Assembly: GCF_024623785.1 (NCBI RefSeq)
Contig: NZ_JANKBZ010000026.1
Coordinates: forward strand, 62,001 to 126,000
Length of the DNA stretch: 64,000 nucleotides
Direction: 5' to 3'
Origin: Archangium lipolyticum
Lineage (GTDB): Bacteria; Myxococcota; Myxococcia; Myxococcales; Myxococcaceae
The notes beneath the pieces are model-generated. The model saw only the letters and a list, made by a program, of their open reading frames with translations, ran no database searches and was not told the DNA's origin. Shown in pieces: positions 16,177 to 26,307 of this stretch. The position numbers were made by a program, and so were the translations under genes. Each line of letters starts with the position of its first letter. The first letter of the stretch is position 1.

Positions 16177-17459
16177 ACGTGAAAGCCCTTCTCCTCTCGC
16201 TCGTCCTCCTGCCGCTGGCGGCGCTCGCCCAGGCGCCCGTCATCCAGATCTCCGGCGCCAACTTCCGGCCGCTGCCCCTGGCCGTCACCCCGCCACTGGT
16301 GCAGGGCGAAACGGGCAAAGAGCCCGCCCAGGACGTGGACGAGGCGCTCATGTACGACCTGCGCGCCTCCGGCCTCTTCCAGGTGCTGGACCGGGCCAGC
16401 TTCCTGGCGGACCCGAAGGAAGGCATGGTGGCGGGCAGCATCAACTTCTCGCGCTGGGCGGACGTGGGCGCCGAGTCGCTGGTGAAGTACTCGCTGGCCC
16501 GGGACGGCGGCGAGCTGAAGGCCGAGGCGCGCGTGTTCAGCGTGGGCAGCGGCCGCGAGGAGTTCAAGACGGCCCAGAGCGCGCCCGCCGCGCAGCCGAG
16601 CCTGCTGGCCCACAAGGTCGCGGACGCCATCTACCGCCACTACACCCGCGAGCCGAGCCCGTTCCTCTCGCGCATCACCTACGTGCGCAAGAGTGGCGCC
16701 AACCGGGACGTGTGGGTGGCGGACTGGGACGGGCGCAACGCGAAGCAGGTGACGCGCGGTGGCATCAACGTGCTGCCGACGCTCGGGCCGGACGGGTCGG
16801 TGGGCTACACCTCGTACCAGCAGGGCAAGCCGGACCTGTACATCCAGAAGCCGGACGGCGACACGGTGCGCATCAAGACGTCCGAGGGGCAGATGGCCAC
16901 GGGCATCGCCTTCTCGCCGGACGGCAAGCGCATCGCGTACGCGCTGGCCGATGGGGAGAGCGCGCAGATCTGGGTGGCGGAGGCGGATGGGGACAACGCG
17001 AAGCAGCTCACCGACACGCGCTTCGGCATCAACACCAGCCCCGCGTGGTCACCGGACGGCAAGCGGCTGGCGTTCGTGTCCAACCGGGGCGGCTCGCCGC
17101 AGGTGTACGTGATGAACGCGGACGGCTCGGCGGTGCGCCGGCTCACCTTCCAGGGCAACTACAACCAGACGCCGGACTGGTCGCCCCGGGGAGATCTGAT
17201 CACCTTCACGGCACGCGACGAGCGCAACGCCTTCGATCTCTTCACGGTCAACGTGGAGAACGGGAAGATCACCCGCCTCACGCAGGATCAGGCGAACAAC
17301 GAGGAGCCGAGTTTCTCGCCCAATGGGAGGCTGATCCTGTTCACCTCCACGCGCAACGGAGGGTCGAAGCTCTTCGTCATGACGGCGGACGGAAACAACC
17401 AGGTGGCGCTGCCAGCGCAGGACAAGTCCGCGATCACCACGCCCGACTGGGGCCGCTGA
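16173..17459 (+). CDS. tolB: Tol-Pal system beta-propeller protein TolB
   Basis: 428 residues from a GTG that overlaps the tolA stop. Signal peptide 1-19 ends ALA. Residues 25-165 form the N-terminal alpha/beta domain (DEALMYDLRASGLFQVLDR). Residues 170-428 form a six-bladed propeller of WD40-like repeats, each with S-P/R-D-G-K (GIAFSPDGKRIAYA, SPAWSPDGKRLAFV, TPDWSPRGDLITFT, EPSFSPNGRLILFT). TolB is periplasmic and binds Pal. No pal or cpoB follows in this window: repeat R4 and the cysteine-rich genes come next, so Pal must be encoded elsewhere. Confidence 0.95.
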   Translation: MNVKALLLSLVLLPLAALAQAPVIQISGANFRPLPLAVTPPLVQGETGKEPAQDVDEALMYDLRASGLFQVLDRASFLADPKEGMVAGSINFSRWADVGAESLVKYSLARDGGELKAEARVFSVGSGREEFKTAQSAPAAQPSLLAHKVADAIYRHYTREPSPFLSRITYVRKSGANRDVWVADWDGRNAKQVTRGGINVLPTLGPDGSVGYTSYQQGKPDLYIQKPDGDTVRIKTSEGQMATGIAFSPDGKRIAYALADGESAQIWVAEADGDNAKQLTDTRFGINTSPAWSPDGKRLAFVSNRGGSPQVYVMNADGSAVRRLTFQGNYNQTPDWSPRGDLITFTARDERNAFDLFTVNVENGKITRLTQDQANNEEPSFSPNGRLILFTSTRNGGSKLFVMTADGNNQVALPAQDKSAITTPDWGR

Positions 17460-17468
17460 GACCAAAAT

Positions 17469-17509
17469 CCCTCCCTCTCCCTCTGGGAGAGGGTTGGGGT
17501 GAGGGTATT
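17469..17509 (+). repeat. Palindromic intergenic repeat R4
   Basis: The palindrome is at 17473-17493, followed by TTGGGGTGAGGGTATT. It starts about 10 bases after the tolB stop. The bases after it are almost the same as those after R5, because the region from here to 17946 is tandemly duplicated. Confidence 0.85.
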
Positions 17510-17595
17510 CGGAACCAAAGCTGGCTCCAGCCGTTTACCCTGAACTAACGTCACGCATGCTGTGCCCCCTTTCACCAGTCAGCGAAGGAGTCGGC

Positions 17596-17925
17596 ATGAA
17601 GATGACGTCGAAGCTCGTGGTCTCCTGCGTGTCCGCCATGGCATTCGTTGCCGCGTGGCTCCCGGTCGCCGCGTCCGCGGCGGACGGTGAGCGAAACGCC
17701 ACCCAGACCAACGTCTGCAGCGCCGCCAGTGTCGAGGAGGGCACCCGGACCGAAGCGAGGGAGGCCCATGTGGAGCAGGAAAGCGGAATCGGCCCGACGT
17801 CTGGCTTCTGCACCCTGGACTGTTCGCAGTGTTCGACAAGCAAGGACTGCTGGAGCCGCGGAGCCGGGAGTTGCGCCAGCATTCCGGCCTGCGTCCAGTC
17901 CGAGCCACTGGCCACCCTGAACTAG
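17596..17925 (+). CDS. Small secreted cysteine-rich protein, tandem copy 1
   Basis: 109 residues from the ATG at 17596, with AAGGAG six bases ahead. An upstream ATG at 17557 is less likely because this ribosome site lies between the two. Residues 1-32 are a signal peptide (ends ASA). The mature part of about 77 residues has seven cysteines: one near its start (TNVC) and six in the C-terminal 40 residues, spaced CTLDCSQCSTSKDCWSRGAG then SCASIPACVQ. The C-terminus SEPLATLN is shared with copy 2. No family is recognised; it is probably a disulfide-bonded secreted or periplasmic protein. The odd cysteine count would leave one free or intermolecular. Confidence 0.82.
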   Translation: MKMTSKLVVSCVSAMAFVAAWLPVAASAADGERNATQTNVCSAASVEEGTRTEAREAHVEQESGIGPTSGFCTLDCSQCSTSKDCWSRGAGSCASIPACVQSEPLATLN

Positions 17926-17941
17926 CGAGGACGCGGAAGTA

Positions 17942-17983
17942 CCCCCCCCTCTCCCTCCGGGAGAGGGCTGGGGTGAGGGTATT
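17942..17983 (+). repeat. Palindromic intergenic repeat R5
   Basis: The palindrome is at 17947-17967 with one changed loop base (CTCCGGG instead of CTCTGGG), then CTGGGGTGAGGGTATT. It starts 17 bases past the stop codon of cysteine-rich copy 1. It lies 474 bases after R4 and 478 before R6, which marks the tandem unit length. Confidence 0.85.
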
Positions 17984-18069
17984 CGGAAACCGTGCTGGCT
18001 CCGGCCGTTTGCCCTGCACTAACGTCACGCATGCTGTGCCCCCCTTTCACCAGTAGCGAAGGAGTCGGC

Positions 18070-18402
18070 ATGAAGATGACGTCGAAGCTCGTGGTCTCCT
18101 GCGTGTCCGCCATGGCATTCGTTGCCGCGTGGCTCCCGGCCGCCGCATCCGCGGCGGACGATGAGCGCAATGCCTCTTCGGCCAATGTCTGCAGCGTCGC
18201 CAGTGTCGAGGAAGGAGAAGCGCAGGATTCCCATGCCGAGCAGTCGGAGAGCCAGAGCACCGGAAGCAGCCTGGCGGGAGGCTACTGCTACCTGGACTGC
18301 TCGCGTTGCGATACGAACCAGGACTGCTGGAGCCGCGGAGCCGGGAGTTGCACCAGCATCAAGCTCTGCGTCCAGTCCGAGCCGCTAGCCACCATGAAGT
18401 AG
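18070..18402 (+). CDS. Small secreted cysteine-rich protein, tandem copy 2
   Basis: 110 residues from the ATG at 18070, again with AAGGAG six bases ahead. The first 30 codons, which encode the signal peptide, differ from copy 1 by only one base. Most of the mature region has diverged (EEGEAQDSHAEQSESQSTG here), yet all seven cysteines and the C-terminal scaffold stay: CYLDCSRCDTNQDCWSRGAG, then SCTSIKLCVQSEPLA. The upstream 100 bases are also nearly the same as copy 1, so both copies probably share promoter control. Function unknown. Confidence 0.82.
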   Translation: MKMTSKLVVSCVSAMAFVAAWLPAAASAADDERNASSANVCSVASVEEGEAQDSHAEQSESQSTGSSLAGGYCYLDCSRCDTNQDCWSRGAGSCTSIKLCVQSEPLATMK

Positions 18403-18420
18403 AGAAGCACCGGGTGCGCC

Positions 18421-18460
18421 CTCCCTCTCCCCCTGGGAGAGGGCCGGGGTGAGGGTCTAC
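18421..18460 (+). repeat. Palindromic intergenic repeat R6
   Basis: The palindrome is at 18425-18445 (loop CCCTGGG), then CCGGGGTGAGGGTCT. It starts 18 bases past the stop of cysteine-rich copy 2 and ends just before the aminotransferase start at 18473. R4, R5 and R6 are direct repeats that frame both cysteine-rich genes. Confidence 0.85.
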
Positions 18461-18472
18461 ATTTCGCCCACC

Positions 18473-19657
18473 ATGGACGCGCCCCTCTTCCGCACCCAGT
18501 GGTCGCTCGACCCCGAGGTGACCTTCCTCAACCACGGCTCCTTTGGCGCCTGCCCCACGGCGGTGCTGGAGGAGCAGTCCCGGCTGCGAGCCCGCATGGA
18601 GGCCGAGCCGGTGCGCTTCCTCCACCGGGAGCTCGAGGCCCTGTCGGACGCGGCCCGAGGGGCGCTCGGGACCTTCCTGGACGCGGACCCGGACGACCTG
18701 GCCTTCGTCAACAACGCCACCACGGGCGTCAACACCGTGCTGAAGTCGCTGCGCTTCGACCCTGGCGACGAGCTGCTCACCACGGACCACGAGTACAACG
18801 CCTCCAGGAACGCGCTCGACTTCGTGGCCAGCCGCTGGGGCGTGAAGGTGGTGGTGGCGAAGCTGCCCTGGCCCGTGACCTCGGCCCAGGCGGTGGTGGA
18901 CACGGTGCTCGCCCACGTCACCGGGCGCACCCGGCTGCTGCTCATCGACCACATCACCAGCCAGACGGCACTGGTGCTCCCGGTGGCGGACCTCATCCGC
19001 GCGCTGCGCGAGCGAGGCGTGGAGACGCTCGTGGACGGAGCCCACGGGCCCGGGCAGGTGCCCCTCTCCCTGCGCCAGCTGGGCGCCGCGTACTACACGG
19101 GCAACTGCCACAAGTGGATGTGCGCGCCCAAGGGGGCGGCCTTCCTCTACGTGCGGAGAGATCTCCAGCCGGGCATCCGCCCCGTCGTCATCAGTCACGG
19201 GTACAACTCGCGGCGCGAGGACCGCTCACGGTTCCGCCTCGACTTCGACTGGCTCGGCACGGACGATCCCACCCCGTACCTCTGCGTGCCCAAGGCGCTG
19301 GAGGTGATGGGCGGGATGCTGCCCGGCGGCTGGCCCGAGGTGATGGCCTCCAACCGGGCCAAGGCGCTGGAGGCACGCGCCATCCTGTGCCAGCGGCTCG
19401 GGGTGGCCCCCCACTGCACCGAGGACATAGTGGGCGCCATGGCCACCGTGGGCCTGCCCGACGGCTTCCCGGCAGTGCCCTCGGCGCTCGGGTTGGACCC
19501 ACTCCAGGACCGGCTCCTCTTCGAGTACGGCATCGAGGTGCCCATCACTCCCTGGCCCCGGCCACCCCACCGGCATGTGCGCGTGTCCGCCCAGCTCTAC
19601 AACTCGCGGGCGGAGTACCAGCGGCTGGCCGACGCCCTGGAGGCGCTGCTGCGCTGA
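18473..19657 (+). CDS. Class V aminotransferase fold protein (isopenicillin-N epimerase-like)
   Basis: 394 residues from the ATG at 18473; an earlier GTG at 18449 lies inside repeat R6 and is rejected. The fold-type I PLP features are present: TFLNHGSFGACP at the start, AFVNNATTGVNTVL at the phosphate site, LVDGAHGPGQVPL with the PLP-pairing Asp, and the Schiff-base Lys214 in TGNCHKWMCAPKG. The motif order matches the isopenicillin-N epimerase / cysteine-desulfurase-like branch. No beta-lactam gene is near, so epimerase activity should not be assumed. A decayed copy of its 3' end lies about 2 kb downstream. Confidence 0.88.
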   Translation: MDAPLFRTQWSLDPEVTFLNHGSFGACPTAVLEEQSRLRARMEAEPVRFLHRELEALSDAARGALGTFLDADPDDLAFVNNATTGVNTVLKSLRFDPGDELLTTDHEYNASRNALDFVASRWGVKVVVAKLPWPVTSAQAVVDTVLAHVTGRTRLLLIDHITSQTALVLPVADLIRALRERGVETLVDGAHGPGQVPLSLRQLGAAYYTGNCHKWMCAPKGAAFLYVRRDLQPGIRPVVISHGYNSRREDRSRFRLDFDWLGTDDPTPYLCVPKALEVMGGMLPGGWPEVMASNRAKALEARAILCQRLGVAPHCTEDIVGAMATVGLPDGFPAVPSALGLDPLQDRLLFEYGIEVPITPWPRPPHRHVRVSAQLYNSRAEYQRLADALEALLR

Positions 19658-19769
19658 CCGGCAACTGCTTCGGGCCGCACATCAGCGCCCCGGGTGCCAT
19701 GGAACTCAAGGGCCGCAGGGGGATAAGGTTGTCACTCCAAGGATCCCCCGGCGGGCGCATTCACCCCAC

Positions 19770-21662
19770 ATGGCGAGAGAATCCATAAAGCGTGAGGGGC
19801 CACGCCGAGGGCTGTCCTCGTGGCTGGCGGCACGGCTGGACTCGCTCCTCTCGGAGGAACTGCAGGCGTCTCCCCCGGTGCATGCCCGTTCCCGGGTGAT
19901 GACGGCGGCGACCTGCATCCTGACCCTGTTGACCCTGCTGTTCCTGCTGGTGACTCCCCACTCGGCGGCCAGCATCTCCATCGGTTCGGTGATGGTGCTG
20001 TTCTATCTGGGAACCCTGGTGGTGATACGCAGGGCCACCTCTCTGTCGCCCCCCGCGACGCTCCTGTGCCTGGGCATGTCGGCGGCGTTCATCGCCGGCG
20101 CCTTCAGCCTCGGCGGCGCGACCTACGCCAGCACGCACGCCGTGCACATGATGCTGGCCGCGCTCTCGGTGTACCTGCTCGGGCCTCGCCGAGGGCTGTT
20201 CATCACGCTCCTCCTCATCCTGGGAGTGGGGCTCCTCCGTCCGCTCCACCATGTGGAAGTCAGCCTCGGGGGTAGCTCGCCACCGGACCCGTTCTACTGG
20301 CCGATGCACATCCTCGCCTCCTTCTGCCTGCTGGGTGGCTGGGCGCTGAGCTCGCTCAACGGCACCGAGAGGGACGAGGCCCAGGCGAAGCTCGAGCGCA
20401 CGATCGATGAGCTGCGCGACAGTGAAGGCAAGCTGTCCAGCGTCTTCGAGAGCACCGACGACATGATGTCCTCGATCGATCTGCAGGGGCGGCTGCTCAC
20501 CGCCAACCCGGCCTTGAGGGAGATGTACCGCAAGCGCTACGGCCGGGATCTCGTCCTGGGGCAGCCCCTCGCCGTCCCCATGTCGCCGGAGAACGTCCAG
20601 TTCTGGGAGCAGCGCATCGCCCAGGCCTTTTCCGGTCAGCACATGAGGTTCGAAGAGACATACAGAGCGGGCCCCGAGCATTACGTGATGGACATCCGCC
20701 TCAGCCCCATCCGCGGCGCGGGCGGCCGGATCACCGGCGTGACGATCGTCTCCCGCGACATCACCGCCCGGAAGGAGGCCGAGTCGCGCATGGGCGAGAT
20801 GCACCGCACCCTGATGGACGTCTCCCGCCAGGCGGGCATGGCGGAGCTCGCCACCGGGGTGCTCCACAATGTGGGCAACACCCTCAACAGCGTCAACGTC
20901 TCCACCGGAGTGCTGGCGGACCAGTTGCGCAAGTCGCATGTCGCCGGCCTGGCCAAGGCCACCAGCCTGATGCGCGAGCACGCCACGGAGCTGGGCACCT
21001 TCCTCACCACCGACCCCCAGGGACAGAAGCTGCCCGCCTACCTCTTCGCCCTGTCCCAGCAGTTGCAGGAAGAGCGCGACGCGATGAGCCAGGAGGTGCG
21101 CTCCTTGAGCCAGAGCATCGAGCACATCAAGTCCATCATCGGCATGCAGCAGAAGAACGCGCGCGTCGCCGGGAGCCAGGAGCAGCTCTCCATTCCCCAG
21201 CTCATCGACGAGGCGCTGCGCCTGCACGCCATCTCCTTCGAGCGACTGGGCATCGCCATCGAGCGCGACTACGCCCAGGTCGCCCCCATCCTCGTCGACC
21301 GGCACAAGCTCCTGCAGATCCTCGTCAACCTGCTGAGCAACGCCCGGCAAGCGCTGCTCGACAGCGGGCAGCGGGACAAGCGGCTCACCATCCGCGTCCA
21401 GCCCTCGCCCGAGGGCAGGAACCTGCTCATCCAGGTGGCGGACAACGGCCAGGGCATCGCTCCGGAGCACCTCCCGCGCATGTTCACCCTGGGCTTCACC
21501 ACCAAGAAGACCGGCCACGGCTTCGGGCTGCACATCAGTGCCCTGACCGCCACGGAGATGAAGGGCCGGCTCACCTGCACCAGCCCAGGCCCGGGCCAGG
21601 GGGCCACGTTCACCCTGGAGTTGCCGGTGGAGGGGGCGGAGACAGGGTCCACGGGGGGATGA
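19770..21662 (+). CDS. PAS-containing membrane histidine kinase with atypical LHNVGN box
   Basis: 630 residues from the ATG at 19770; an open extension back into the aminotransferase gene is rejected. Five or six membrane helices fill residues 45-205, then a PAS domain (about 225-335, SVFESTDDMMSSIDLQGRLL ... GVTIVSRDITARKEAE). The phosphoacceptor region is AGMAELATGVLHNVGNTLNS with candidate His366, followed by a helical region and a GHKL ATPase domain (ILVNLLSNARQAL, DNGQGI, GHGFGLH). It is a paralogue of the kinase at 9064 in its core but senses from within the membrane. No response regulator is adjacent. It sits between the aminotransferase and a copy of that gene's 3' end, which suggests insertion. 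Confidence 0.88.
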   Translation: MARESIKREGPRRGLSSWLAARLDSLLSEELQASPPVHARSRVMTAATCILTLLTLLFLLVTPHSAASISIGSVMVLFYLGTLVVIRRATSLSPPATLLCLGMSAAFIAGAFSLGGATYASTHAVHMMLAALSVYLLGPRRGLFITLLLILGVGLLRPLHHVEVSLGGSSPPDPFYWPMHILASFCLLGGWALSSLNGTERDEAQAKLERTIDELRDSEGKLSSVFESTDDMMSSIDLQGRLLTANPALREMYRKRYGRDLVLGQPLAVPMSPENVQFWEQRIAQAFSGQHMRFEETYRAGPEHYVMDIRLSPIRGAGGRITGVTIVSRDITARKEAESRMGEMHRTLMDVSRQAGMAELATGVLHNVGNTLNSVNVSTGVLADQLRKSHVAGLAKATSLMREHATELGTFLTTDPQGQKLPAYLFALSQQLQEERDAMSQEVRSLSQSIEHIKSIIGMQQKNARVAGSQEQLSIPQLIDEALRLHAISFERLGIAIERDYAQVAPILVDRHKLLQILVNLLSNARQALLDSGQRDKRLTIRVQPSPEGRNLLIQVADNGQGIAPEHLPRMFTLGFTTKKTGHGFGLHISALTATEMKGRLTCTSPGPGQGATFTLELPVEGAETGSTGG

Positions 21663-21683
21663 CACCGGTCCGTGACCCGCACC

Positions 21684-21730
21684 CGGAGTCCCAGCGGCTG
21701 GCGGAGGCTTTGGAGGCGCCACCGCGCTGA
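21684..21730 (+). pseudogene. Decayed fragment matching the 3' end of the class V aminotransferase gene
   Basis: These 47 bases match 19611-19657, the end of the aminotransferase gene, at 39 of 47 positions including the TGA stop. In frame it reads PESQRLAEALEAPPR-stop against AEYQRLADALEALLR-stop. No start or upstream coding part remains. It lies between the kinase stop (21662) and ppx (21744). It is most simply a scar of the event that placed the kinase gene between the aminotransferase and ppx, or of a lost duplicate. Confidence 0.7.
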
Positions 21731-21743
21731 GTAGACTCGGCGG

Positions 21744-22669
21744 ATGCCTCGTTACGCCACCATCGACGTGGGGACCAATTCGGTCCTCCTGCTCGTCGCC
21801 GACCGCCTGCCCGATGGCCGCTTCCAAGCGGTGGAGGAGCGCGCGGAGATCACCCGCCTGGGCCGCGGCGTGGACAAGAGCCGCCGCCTGTCGCCCGAGG
21901 GCATGGAGACCACACTCCAGGTGCTGTCCGACTTCGCCAGCGAGGCGCGACGCCTGGGCGCGGAGGCCATCGCCGTGTCCGCCACCAGCGCGGCGCGCGA
22001 CGCGGAGAACGGCGCCGAGTTCCTCGAGGCGGCGAAGAACCGCGCCGGGGTGACGGTGGACATCATCTCGGGCGAGTTGGAGGCGCAGCTGTCCTTCACC
22101 TCGGCGTACGCGGACTTCGGGCGCGAGGCGGCCGGGCCACTGGTGGTGGTGGACATCGGCGGCGGCTCCACCGAGTTCATCTACGGTGACGCGGAGGGCC
22201 GCGTGGCCTTCCGGCACAGCTTCGACGTGGGCTCGGTGCGCATGACCGAGCGCTACGTGCGCACGGATCCGCTGACGGCCGAGGACCGGGCCCGCGTGGA
22301 GGCGCACCTGCGCGAGACGTTCTCCGCGCTGCCCCCCTGCCCTCCGGGCGCACGGCTGGTGGGCATCGCCGGCACGGTGACGACGCTCTTCACCCTCCAG
22401 CACGCCATCGACCCGTATGACTCCGCGCGCGTGCACGGCGGCACCCTCACACGCGCCGAGCTGGAGGCCCTCGCGGACAAGCTGTGCCGGTTGCCCCTGG
22501 CCGAGCGCCAGGCCCTGCCCGGCCTTCAGCCCAAGCGCGCGGACGTGATTCCCGCCGGAGCCCTCATCCTGCTCGAGGGCGTGCGCGCGCTCGGGCTCGA
22601 GCGCTGCCTCGTGAGCGATCGCGGCCTGCGCTGGGGCCTGCTCGCGCACCGCTTCGGAGCCACCCGTTC

Positions 22670-22673
<4 letters not shown>
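21744..22673 (+). CDS. Ppx/GppA family phosphatase
   Basis: 309 residues, the length of the short two-lobe form lacking the C-terminal helical domain. ASKHA-fold motifs are present: YATIDVGTNSVLLLVADR at the N-terminus (phosphate 1), and VVDIGGGSTEFIYG near residue 135 (phosphate 2). The adenosine-like motif LVGIAGTVTTLFTLQ is also present, with a catalytic Glu expected near EAQLSFTSAYADF. The family hydrolyses polyphosphate or pppGpp. Which one cannot be told from sequence alone. The stop overlaps the transporter ATG (ATGA), so the two are translationally coupled. Confidence 0.92.
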
Positions 22674-25128
<2,455 letters not shown>

Positions 25129-25206
25129 GGCACGCGCATCGGCGAGCACGGGCGCACGTCACCGCCCGTGTAGCCGAAAGACCCGTGGGTGATGGAGGAT
25201 GGGGGA

Positions 25207-26307
25207 ATGTCCCCATCCGAGTCCTCCTCTTCTGGAAGAGTCCCCCATCCAGGCATCTGGCTCGAGGACTTCAGCCTGGTGGCGGTTCCTGGCGGCGCGC
25301 TCCTCGCGGGCGGAGGGGCGTGGCATCCGGATGGGATCGGTGCCGTGAACCGGCCTTCCGCTTTCGCGGCGTTCTGGGACGCCTCGAAGCGGGAGTGGCT
25401 CGAGCTGCCGCCCCTGCCCCGGCCCATGACCGACCATGCCGCGGTCCGCCTTCCGGACGGGCGCGTGCTGCTCATGGGGGGACGCCAGGCCGAAGTCGTG
25501 GAGATGAAAACCACGCTCTTCTGGGAACCGGGAGACCGGCGTTTCCATGAGGGTCCTCCGCTCCTCGTGGCACGCAGCGGGCCCATCGCCCGTCTCCTCC
25601 CAGATGGCGCGGTGCTGGTGCTGGGCTCCGACTTCGACGACGACATGGAGCGAGGAACACGGGCGGAGCTGCTGCGGCCCGGTGCGAGCGCCTGGGAGCC
25701 CGCGGGTCAAACCGTGCGGCTCTTCCACACGGGACCCGTGTGCGTGAGTGGAAACCGCGTGGTCATCGCGGGAGGCCGGGACAACGGCTTCGGCTTCGCC
25801 ATCATCGACGGAGTCCACTACGCCCCACCCCTCGACCAGGCGACGGAGATCTGGGAACGCGAAAGCCTCTCATGGCGGACGGCGAGCCCCCTGACGCAGT
25901 CACGGGATGAGGCTCAGGGAGTCACGCTCTCAGACGGGCGCATCCTCGTCGTGGGCGGGTGGCACGAAGGCCAGCCCCTGACCTCCGCCGAGGTGTGGGA
26001 TCCCCGAACCGAGAGCTGGAGCCCGACCGGCGAGCTCGCGCTCCCGCGCTCCGGATTCACCCTGACAGCGCTCCCCGATGGGCGCGCCGCGGTCTCTGGA
26101 GGGCTCACCGGCTCGTTCGAGAACACGGGGTCGGTGGAGATCTGGGATCCCGTCCGAGGCGAGTGGGCCCCCGGCCCCTCACTTGCCGTGCCACGCTCGG
26201 GGCACCGGGTCGTGGAAGTGGGCGGCGGAACCTTCCTGGTGGTGAGTAGCACCCGGGACTCAGCTGGCGGCCTGGAGACCACCTGGGAGACCTGGCGGCC
26301 CGCCTGA
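25207..26307 (+). CDS. Kelch-repeat beta-propeller protein
   Basis: 366 residues from the ATG at 25207, preceded by GGAGGATGGGGG. No signal peptide is seen, so it is probably cytoplasmic. The whole length is made of about six kelch-type blades, each with a G-G turn and a later Trp: GALLAGGGAWHPDG, GRVLLMGGRQAE, GAVLVLGSDFDD, NRVVIAGGRDNG, GRILVVGGWHEG, GRAAVSGGLTG. The blades alternate with W-x-P/A strands such as VWDPRTESWSPTG. Kelch propellers usually bind proteins; galactose-oxidase catalytic residues are not visible. Its 3' end overlaps the convergent N-acetyltransferase gene by 48 bases. Confidence 0.8.
   Translation: MSPSESSSSGRVPHPGIWLEDFSLVAVPGGALLAGGGAWHPDGIGAVNRPSAFAAFWDASKREWLELPPLPRPMTDHAAVRLPDGRVLLMGGRQAEVVEMKTTLFWEPGDRRFHEGPPLLVARSGPIARLLPDGAVLVLGSDFDDDMERGTRAELLRPGASAWEPAGQTVRLFHTGPVCVSGNRVVIAGGRDNGFGFAIIDGVHYAPPLDQATEIWERESLSWRTASPLTQSRDEAQGVTLSDGRILVVGGWHEGQPLTSAEVWDPRTESWSPTGELALPRSGFTLTALPDGRAAVSGGLTGSFENTGSVEIWDPVRGEWAPGPSLAVPRSGHRVVEVGGGTFLVVSSTRDSAGGLETTWETWRPA

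Noticed and set aside
17473-18445. Regularly spaced direct repeats R4, R5, R6 as a possible CRISPR-like array
   Set aside because: The spacing is about 475 bases and each interval contains a gene. The repeats are palindromic intergenic elements also found elsewhere in the window.
18473-19657. Isopenicillin-N epimerase function for the class V aminotransferase
   Set aside because: The fold matches that branch, but no beta-lactam biosynthesis gene is in the window and the branch contains many other activities.
19575-19769. An N-terminal extension of the second kinase into the aminotransferase gene
   Set aside because: The extra residues are an out-of-frame reading of the aminotransferase 3' end. 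The ATG at 19770 gives a sensible membrane kinase.
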